The notes beneath the pieces were generated by a model. It was not told where the DNA came from and did no database searches. It saw nothing but the letters and a program-made list of their open reading frames with translations. From assembly GCA_030762935.1 (NCBI GenBank), contig CM060900.1, forward strand, positions 107,350,620 through 107,414,619: 64,000 nucleotides of DNA, given 5' to 3'. The translations under genes were made by a program, and so were the position numbers. Positions 56,651 to 64,000 of this stretch are shown here, piece by piece; the first letter of the stretch is position 1; each line of letters begins with the position of its first letter. The DNA is from Hymenopus coronatus. Taxonomy: Eukaryota > Arthropoda > Insecta > Mantodea > Hymenopodidae.

Positions 56651-57151
56651 AACAATTATAGATTAAGTACCGAAAGGCAAAGCAAAATTAAGAAATAAAT
56701 ATAGGCAAATATGAAGAAACATTTTTCCAAAATACGAAAATATACAGAAATTAATCGCAAACTATTAAGAAATAGATGTTTTTAGGTATTTGAGATTTAA
56801 AACGATCATCTTTTGTCAAAATTTTGCGATTTTAAATGTTGATATTTTCTGCTTCCTTGTTCTTTTTGTTGTACAAAGATGCAAACTTTATATAGGATAT
56901 TTTGTTTTAAGTGGCCATTATTTGTGTTTTGTAACTGTGAGCAGTGAAGACTTCAACTTCAACCATTTTCTCATTTAGATCTTTATGTTTTCTTCTTCTT
57001 TTTTTATTTTGTTTTTGTTTTTGTCTGAAGCAGGGAAAACAAGGCACTTTGGAAAATAGCGAACATATTGAAGAAAAACTACCCTTGCTGAAATAAATAT
57101 TTAAACATCAAAATGTATATTGCATAGCTTTCTGAAGTTCAGAATATTATA
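56651..57151. other. Unannotated AT-rich stretch
   Basis: Nothing recognised between the LINE relic and the pogo element. The TA at 57150-57151 abuts the pogo end. Confidence 0.5.
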
Positions 57152-60040
57152 CAGGGAAGCCGGGGCACCTTGAGCCTAAAAAATCAAACTCTCCAAAGTG
57201 TACTTAGATACAACATGATTTTAACCAAACTTTGCACATTTTTAAAGGGGAGTGTATATTTTAATGTTAACTGTTCAGGTTTTTTAAAATTATCAATGTC
57301 TTTTCAGAAAAAATTAAAATACATTTTTTGGTAAATGACCCATGGTGCCCCTAATATGGGGCACTGTAGGTTAGTCTCAGGGGCACTATGGGTCACCCAC
57401 AGAACAAGTAATTCCATTCAAAAATAACAGTTAAGTGAGCTGAACTGAATTTTATTTTACACATATGAATATATGAATTAAGCACATTGCAACAAAATAA
57501 ACCTCTTTGCGCAATACGTATTTATCGAAAGAAAAAAACGTAAGTGTTGTAGTGTTACATGAAAGCTGAAAATTATATTTAGAATACAATGCATCTTACA
57601 AATGAAGTTTATTGCTTAAATCTGTAAACTAACCCTGGTAACACATATTGAATGAGCTGAATATGACTGTTAATTTGGTGAATGACCTTTGAGTATCACA
57701 CTCTCCAGGACTGGGTAAGACAAATAAAATATCAGGACGCCTTATTCTAGAAATGTCATCCTCTTGAGGAAAAATAAACTTTAGACATGATTTCTTTGAA
57801 CATCTCAAAAATCTTATTTCACATTCTCTCTCTTTATCTAAGTCATTTATGATTCTCAAAACGTTTCCAACATAGTGCATTTTACTTACCTTATCTCTGA
57901 ATTCAAGCAAAATAAAACACATGATATAGTATGAGATACAGCTTCACTATCACTCCCACTCTCTATAAAGTCTGCTCCTGTTTCAGCCTCCGAGGAATCA
58001 CTATCATTATGGAAAATATTTTTTTTAACTAGCTGCTTTTTGGCAAGCGTGTTCTTTTCTTTCTTTTCTTGTTTCCTCTTCTTTTGCAATAAAGGTTCTT
58101 TCTCTGGAGTGTCTGTGAGTATTTTGCTGCTACCTTACTGCCTGCGTTTCCTAGTGCCTGTTTGTGATCTGCCTTTGGGTAAACTCTAATTTCAGCAGGA
58201 CTTTTAAATTGGCATGGAACTTTATTAGTTGCATTTTCTTGATATGCTGGTAAAACTGGTTTTTCATTTGTCACTGTGTGTGCTGCTTTTGAAGGTTGTG
58301 ACGGACCAGGTATGTTGTCAGTTTTCTCTGTTACATTTGGAGGAAGAGGTTGACCAGTTACTGAACTCAGAAGAAAAGCGTCATCACTGAATACATGTGC
58401 ATCCAAAGAGTATACTCCTGTCTTCTGAAAACCACTAATTATATTACAGGGTGTAAAAGCACGTGGCAAGGCTATGCCTACAAAATCAGCTACTTCATAA
58501 ATTGTTACTGGTCTGCCTGGGTGGTTTAGTAACCATTGCTCCACAGCGGCATTGTAATATTGCTGAAATGGCCTATATACACATCAAGAGGCTGCATCCG
58601 ATGTGATGAATGAGGTGGTAGTTCAAAATATGGACACCATTTGCTTTTGCCATTTCGAAGACCTCTATGCTTATGTGGCTTTCATGGTTATCAAATATTA
58701 ATAGTGATAGGTTGTCCTTTGTGTTGTTTGAGAATTTATAGAAATGCTGCAATGTTCAAACAAAGAGTTCACTAGTCACCTATCCTGAAGGACTAGCCAG
58801 GCCCAAGGTGTTAGATGGTGCACCAAATAGCATGTGGTCACGGAAATGAACCCGGAGGAATATTAAAACAGGTGGTAAATAGTTACCATTTGCGCGAATA
58901 ATACCACAAGCTATTACAAGGGTTCCCTTTTCTGCGCTTTTGACTTTGCAAACAACTTTGCAACCTTTCTCAGCAATTACCTTACCGCTGTTTTGAACCG
59001 TTGGGGTTTTCGTCTCGTCCAAATTAAAAATCGTTGCAGGATTTCCAAGTAGCCAAGTTGCATAGTTATCGAAAAATGCCTTCACATTATGGGGATTAAA
59101 TGAGGTGGCACGGGCAAGGCTGCACCCTTCTGGCGATCTCAGGGATAAACCTTTATTTCTTTTGAAAAATCCTACCAACCATTCTTCCCAAGCCATTTCA
59201 TTTCTTTCCATGATTTTGGGCATTTAACATTATTTGCAACTGCAGTTTGGTAAGTTAATTTACGACATTATTTTGTAGTTAACCCATAAGACATTTTGCA
59301 GCAAGTTGTAAGATAATGAGCCATTAAGTGCTCTTGATCTTCTATAAAAACTTGGAGATGGATGTATGTGGGCTTAAGTTCAACTTCTATGCCAGGATGC
59401 AATTTCAGTATATTTATCTTACGTCTCAGGGTCTCTTTCTTGATACCACATTCATCGGCTGTACTTCTTATGCTCCTCCCTTCAGCAACCCAATTAATTG
59501 CTGTCCTCAGATCCTCTTCTTCATACAATCCCTTGTCAGATTTTCTCTTGTATGTTCGAACCATAACTGGAAAGATAATATAAACTAAATATCTTCTATC
59601 CTCAGTTTGCCACATGTGTTTAGTATATGAACCATGGTACCCCAGTTATGACTGAGCCATGATGTCCCAAGAGGAGTTAATTATATAAATGTCCAAACAT
59701 AACCCTAAAAAATAATGATAAATAATTACCTTCAGTGTAATAAGACGTACAAAGATACAAAGAACCTTGATTAATATTTAAATTAAAATTATTTGAATTA
59801 CAGAAACCAATATTTAAACATTTCCAATAGTTTTAGATTTTACTTTCACACAGAAGGAAACAACAATTACACATGTGCTCTAAAACAAGGAAACCAGGTC
59901 TTTGCCACCTGGATAATATGTATTGGCAACGTTGTAAAATTCCTGTGTTGTCAGTACAGCCACTGTAAATACACTAGATTTACTGTAACAGTCAATGACT
60001 CAAGGTGCCCCATGACCCATAATGCCTCAGCCTCCCCTAC
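57152..60040 (-). mobile_element. Pogo/Tigger-like DNA transposon, 2.9 kb
   Basis: One end reads CAGGGAAGCCGGGGCACCTT after a TA dinucleotide. The other end, reverse-complemented, reads TAGGGGAGGCTGAGGCA, an imperfect inverted repeat. The word GGGGCACYATGGGTCA or its complement recurs near both ends (57336-57351, 57380-57395, 59628-59643, 60002-60020 in worn form), as expected for transposase binding sites. The interior encodes one transposase on the minus strand, now broken. Confidence 0.82.
57629..59564 (-). pseudogene. Pogo/Tigger-like transposase, broken
   Basis: The N-terminus starts at the ATG at 59564 (VRTYKRKSDKG) and contains a pipsqueak-type helix-turn-helix (DLRTAINWVAEGRSIRSTAD to KKETLRRKI) that would bind the ends. 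A TAA at about 59266 interrupts it, and the frame changes near 59180. The DDE domain follows: FNLDET (first aspartate, codon 59017-59019), IFDNHES (second, 58690-58692) and HRMQPLDV (third, 58583-58585). The first two aspartates share a frame, but TAG and TGA at tryptophan positions stop it near 58777 and 58753. Frameshifts lie between the second and third aspartates and again before YNAAVEQWLLNHPGRP. The C-terminus has a lysine-rich then acidic run (SDSSEAETGADF) and a conserved-looking end (EIRFLRCSKKS to PDILFVLPSPGE). CTTTCCAG just before the start could be a splice acceptor. Product would be non-functional. Confidence 0.88.
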
Positions 60041-61075
60041 ATATTTAAGAATATCTGGAACCAATGAAAACAAGTTTACAAAAACTCATTAGCGATTTCT
60101 CCGCACAGAATACTCAATATTCTTTCCATTATGAATCAGTAAATGTAATGAAGATTGTTGAACAATTGAAGATTTTTCAGTTAGTGTTATGAATACATTA
60201 AAGACAAGGAGTCTGTAATTTTTGTTTAAGGTTGAGGGTGCAAAGCACGTTTAGTTTATTAGTTTAAAATAATAAGCGTTGTAGATATTTGTCTGTATTT
60301 AATTAAAATAATAATAATAATAATAATAATAAAGATAATAATAATCTATCAAATTAAATACAAGTTACATGGAGCTTATAGACTTTAATCATTGTGAAAC
60401 CCATAAACTTAGAATAAAAAAAGAAAAGACGTTACTGGTTAATTTATTCTTGCTTCATACTATTTAGAATATGCCACTAAAAGCACCGATTCGCTGAAAT
60501 AAATACTCTTTAGGAACTGAGAACGTTTAACTTTTCACCTGACGTCACACAGAGGAAAAGCTATCTATTCTCAAATGCACCTGACTCTTTGTAAAGACCC
60601 GATTAGGTTCTCTATGACTCAAGAAAACGCTCCGAATACTATATTGGGAAATCCAGCTTTATTCTTAATGGAAATTATTTTAACAATGATAAGTCGCAAA
60701 ATTTATACAATATAAAGAAATAAAGAATTTCTATAAAATATGAAAATCAGGTATGGAATTTTTATCACATGCATTGCATTCTATACGCTGCTAAACGTAA
60801 CAATACTTGTTCGTCTAACATGTGTTAGACTATGAAATGTTGTCTGCCTCTGGTCTCAAGCATTTCTTGTTGCTGCAACCAATGACAAGTTGTGGCGCGA
60901 CAGTGAGTGGCTCCGTAGTTTTGGACGTCAATAGATGTCATCGAAATGGAGGCGCTCCATTAGGAGCGTTAGTGAATGGCGGCCTTAAGTGCCTCGTGAG
61001 GTACTTGCTTTAGCAGTAAATTGCTGAGCAGTTTTAAAGTGCAGTTGATTTCTCTCTTCCTCGACGTTACATCTT
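60041..61075. other. Unannotated with (AAT)n
   Basis: An AAT run spans about 60306-60346. No gene. A GC-richer piece at 60890-61010 has an open frame without known motif. Confidence 0.5.
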
Positions 61076-61217
61076 TTAAAAAATCTGATGTATTACATCC
61101 TCTACATCTCTGAAACAATTATTTTTAAAAAGCTTATTCTTCTATCTACTTCATGATAATCGAGATTAACACTGGCAGAAATTTTCCTTATTACTAGGTC
61201 CCTTGTAAGTAGAAGGG
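61076..61217 (+). mobile_element. Family H 5' fragment
   Basis: AAATCTGATGTATTACATCC to GTAAGTAGAAGGGG, ending where the next H copy begins. The subterminal 10-mer is deleted. Confidence 0.87.
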
Positions 61218-62076
61218 GAAAAATCTAATGTGTTCCATTCACTTGATGTCCTCTAGCTGTTTGGTAGTCACACCTTTTATTCAAAACATTAATCTGTTAT
61301 CTACATCACGCTAATAGGGAAATAAGAAAATGCACAGGCTAAAGCGATAGTCTGGTCCTTTAAAAGCTGGTCGCTATGTGAAACAATTGAATTTCCAATC
61401 TCTTTGCTTGCCAAGAGTTAAAACGAGAAACGAGAAAAAAGATGTCTTCCCGTTTGAGTAAAGTATAAGTGGCTTAAAATTGAAACCAATAATCCAGAAT
61501 ATCCCGAAAACGGTTCACTCTACAAAACAGGCCAAAAGATAACAAAGACAAAACAAAAAAAAATGTATATGATATAACTTGTGTGTTTTAATAAGATCTA
61601 CATTTTTTGTGTAGTAAGGTTTTGTATATCTCTTACGGTTTGCCGATTACATAAAAATCATCCAGAATGAAGAGGTCTTCAGAGGGTAGTCCCAGATAAT
61701 TCAATATATACATTTCGTTTGTCATAAAAATATCTTCTACCTAAGGTATTTTAATCAAAATCGTTAGAGCCATTTTTGACGATATAAAAATTTTCGGATA
61801 ATGTTCCATGTAAAGGGTAGTTTGGGGTGGGGATTTTCTTGAAAATCTTTTTGTCGAATCACTGGAAGATACCAAACTTAAATACAAATTTTGGTATTTA
61901 ATGGTCTTTTCGTTTTTGTTATACTGTCCACAGACACATAGGACCTTTTTCTAAAAAATCCTTTTTTTTTCGTTTCAGGAAGTCCCAAAACATGTATTTC
62001 CGGTGAAATATCGGTATCGAATTTTGGGTGCATTACAATACCTTCTCTATTAGTATCTACGTGTAGAGAAAGTAAA
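61218..62076 (+). mobile_element. Family H element, nearly full-length
   Basis: AAATCTAATGTGTTCCATTC, worn subterminal motif (GATGTCCTCTAGCTG), a small deletion after CATCACGCTAAT, and a perfect ACGTGTAGAGAAAGTAAAAA end. The CA tract is reduced to ACAGACACA. Confidence 0.9.
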
Positions 62077-62139
62077 AATGTGTATACCCTAAAAATAATA
62101 TTTCGAGCCTGGCTTCTTAACCACTTACCCACTAAATTA

Positions 62140-62640
62140 CCGATCCAGGTGGCTCAGGCATTTCTCTATGACTGTGCTTCGGGAGGTCGTGGGTTCGATT
62201 CCCGCGGCCACCTATCTGATTCATAGGTTTTTGTTCGGGCGGTTTTCCGAGTCACTAGGTGAACAATGGGGAGATTTCTTCATTACCCTAACATCCTGTC
62301 CCTGCATTTGATCTCCATTTCATTCAACCGGTATCTTTAAAGCTTGTAATGACAGCGAGGGCTGCGGTGGTGGTGGCCTTCCGTGGTGATGAATGCGCTT
62401 TGGAAATACAACTCTCGGCGGCATCTCTAGGACCCTGGGAGTTCGCCAGACCTGGGGCATGGGCCCTTAGCTTTCACTGAGTCAAGATGAAGTATTGCTT
62501 GAACTATATTAGGAACCCTCCACGCTGGTTCTTTCCCCGCGTTCCTGTTTCGGGCGCCCTTCGATAAGACTCTTTTCATCCTATCCTCCTGGGGTCTTAC
62601 GTACAATAGGCCCATGGCGGCTGCAGTGTGGAGCCCCTAC
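62140..62640 (+). mobile_element. Long tRNA-headed repeat, family SF
   Basis: The head preserves a 7-bp acceptor-like pairing: AGGTGGC at 62147-62153 and GCCACCT at 62207-62213. It also has a perfect box B (GGTTCGATTCC) in a paired T-arm. The 67-nt span is slightly short for a tRNA and runs straight into a GC-richer body, so it is a SINE-like head and not a tRNA gene. Body frames are incidental. Confidence 0.65.
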
Positions 62641-64000
62641 ATAATCCCCCCCCACATACACACACTAAATGTACCCCTTAAGACCAGTGCACAAATTCTC
62701 TCTTGCTCTTACCTACATGATTGGTTCCTTACTGACTTGTTCGCTCGCTCACACACTCTTCAAGAATTTGGCTACCTGAATTTTTCTGGCACCTCTTCAT
62801 AGGTCCATTTACAGCTCTTATTCCGGTGGAATATCTAAAGATAAGGTAGCGTCAATTGATCATATCTGTGTTTTTAGGTTATGTCCTGCGTTGAGAAGTA
62901 GTTGACCATAATTTTCGAAATTGTACTAGTGTGTTTAAGCATAACAAAATGTTCATTTTACATAATTGTTTTAGTTGATGGTATGGATGATTAATAAAGA
63001 TACAACATCCGAACATGATGCTCAATTTTTGTGACAATGTTTTTTTACTTTGATTTATTGCAGACACTTTGTGCAGTAACCTCCAAGAGTTATATTTGAC
63101 ATCAAGACCTAAACTATGTAATTGCAATTTTTTATTTTGCTTCTTATGGAGTGATATTAAATTGTAATAGCTGAAATTCATTTTGATATGCAATTTACAT
63201 AGGATAAATAAGTGAAAACTTATGAAAGTAATTTGAGAAGTCAAACTGCATTACGACAGCCGTAACATAACTTATAACATCTTAATTTCCTACCCCCTCA
63301 CAATGAAGCAAATATAATTCATAGCTTTATAGCTATAATTACAATTACCTATGATTATCGGTGACCATTGTATGCATTCCATCATTCCGTTTTAATTTGT
63401 GCTGTCTGCACCTGTCGATTGCGTGGCTGATTATGGTTATCAGATGGAGGAGGTTAATATTTTGGAAAAATCTCTGGCCAGGTGGCAATCATTATCTCTA
63501 TATTGGCAAATGGTTTTAAAATCACTCTCATTGAATGGGAAAGTGGGTTTTTTTGGTTGTTTTAAAACAGCATTATAACTGGCGGGGTGTTATATTTCTG
63601 CAAACTAATTAATTGGTTATGCAACCAATGAAAACTACTATCTTTAAGCTCGGAAAGTACTTCCGGTAAATCGAACAAAACATCGAATGTTGACGAAAAC
63701 TATCGAATACTTGGGTTTTTGGCGACTATCGATATTGCCGATTCCTATTGCCCTGCACTGCTGCTATACTCTCGAAGATGTACTACAAGGCAATGTTTGC
63801 TGATTAGCAGCCTCGCCAGACTGGTGCCAAGTTCCGAATAAGTGTATTTGGTCACCCAGTAGAAGTGTATGAAAAGCCATTCCACAAACAATGAAAGATG
63901 TCATTGAACCTCATTAATACACTCGTTCTGACTACCTACATGCATCCATTGCTAACCAATGTACCGTTAAACAATCACCGCTTAATGATTGAGGAACATC
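62641..64000. other. Unannotated stretch
   Basis: A C-rich CCCCCCCC run at 62647. The 121-codon minus-strand frame at 62879-63244 is AT-rich, lysine/leucine-heavy and without a recognised domain, likely chance. Nothing else recognised to the window end. Confidence 0.5.

Noticed and set aside
56359..56655. 98-codon minus-strand frame, Phe/Leu-rich, membrane-like
   Set aside because: It is the antisense of the lysine/arginine-rich LINE C-terminus in AT-rich DNA.
62879..63244. 121-codon frame as a small gene
   Set aside because: AT-rich, biased composition, no motif, no splice or promoter signals, and no start context that stands out.
1..64000. CRISPR arrays, operons, Shine-Dalgarno sites, phage attachment sites
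   Set aside because: No regularly spaced identical repeats or bacterial gene layout; SINEs, mariner and pogo relics show this is animal nuclear DNA.

Overview
The window looks like AT-rich, intergenic or intronic DNA from a repeat-laden animal nuclear genome. The families present (pol III/tRNA-derived SINEs, pogo/Tigger, mariner, hAT and IS630-like transposase relics, a LINE with a RING-less RT tail of the type common in insects, abundant CA, AAT and GATG microsatellites) suggest an arthropod, probably an insect. I cannot name the species. I see no intact protein-coding gene, no real tRNA or rRNA gene, no operon and no CRISPR array.

The dominant component is one repeat, called family H here. 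About 24 full or partial copies occur on both strands. A full copy is about 0.87 kb. It starts near TCTGATGTGTTCC, has a subterminal ACTTTCTCTA, carries a CA-rich tract about three quarters along, and ends with the exact reverse complement TAGAGAAAGT followed by A's. Copies sit head-to-tail at 22120-23872 and 61076-62076. This build (subterminal inverted repeats, internal CA tract, tandem copies) resembles non-autonomous Helentron/DINE-1 elements; that class assignment is inference.

Seven kinds of tRNA-headed short repeats (SA to SG) are scattered between H copies, several with visible target-site duplications. Nested insertions give a relative chronology: SD inside H (17445-17689), SA at the edge of H and a TG...CA solo-LTR-like insert inside the same H copy (41185-43192), SB inside SA (34094-34556), and a 988-bp hAT-type MITE with an 8-bp duplication inside another repeat (15951-16938) whose unoccupied version lies at 39690-39845.

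Coding relics are all broken: a hAT/ZMYM1-like dimerisation region (541-1000), a LINE C-terminal tail (8290-8530), a 672-bp mariner-type deletion derivative with matching ends (33200-33871), an IS630-type N-terminal exon (45789-46032), a shuffled LINE reverse transcriptase (54080-56650), and a 2.9-kb pogo/Tigger element with its ends and all three catalytic aspartate codons, split by stops and frameshifts (57152-60040). Three single-copy, GC-richer open stretches on the minus strand with splice-like borders (5323-5611, 39058-39321, 50756-50905) are the only candidates for host exons. A CCAAT/E2F/CRE-like cluster at 31765-31836 is the only promoter-like patch I noticed. Layout: 0-9 kb H and SINE cluster; 9-13 kb simple repeats; 13-24 kb dense H; 24-41 kb SINE-rich; 41-49 kb H with nested insertions; 49-54 kb SINEs; 54-60 kb LINE and pogo relics; 60-64 kb H pair, SF repeat and unannotated tail.
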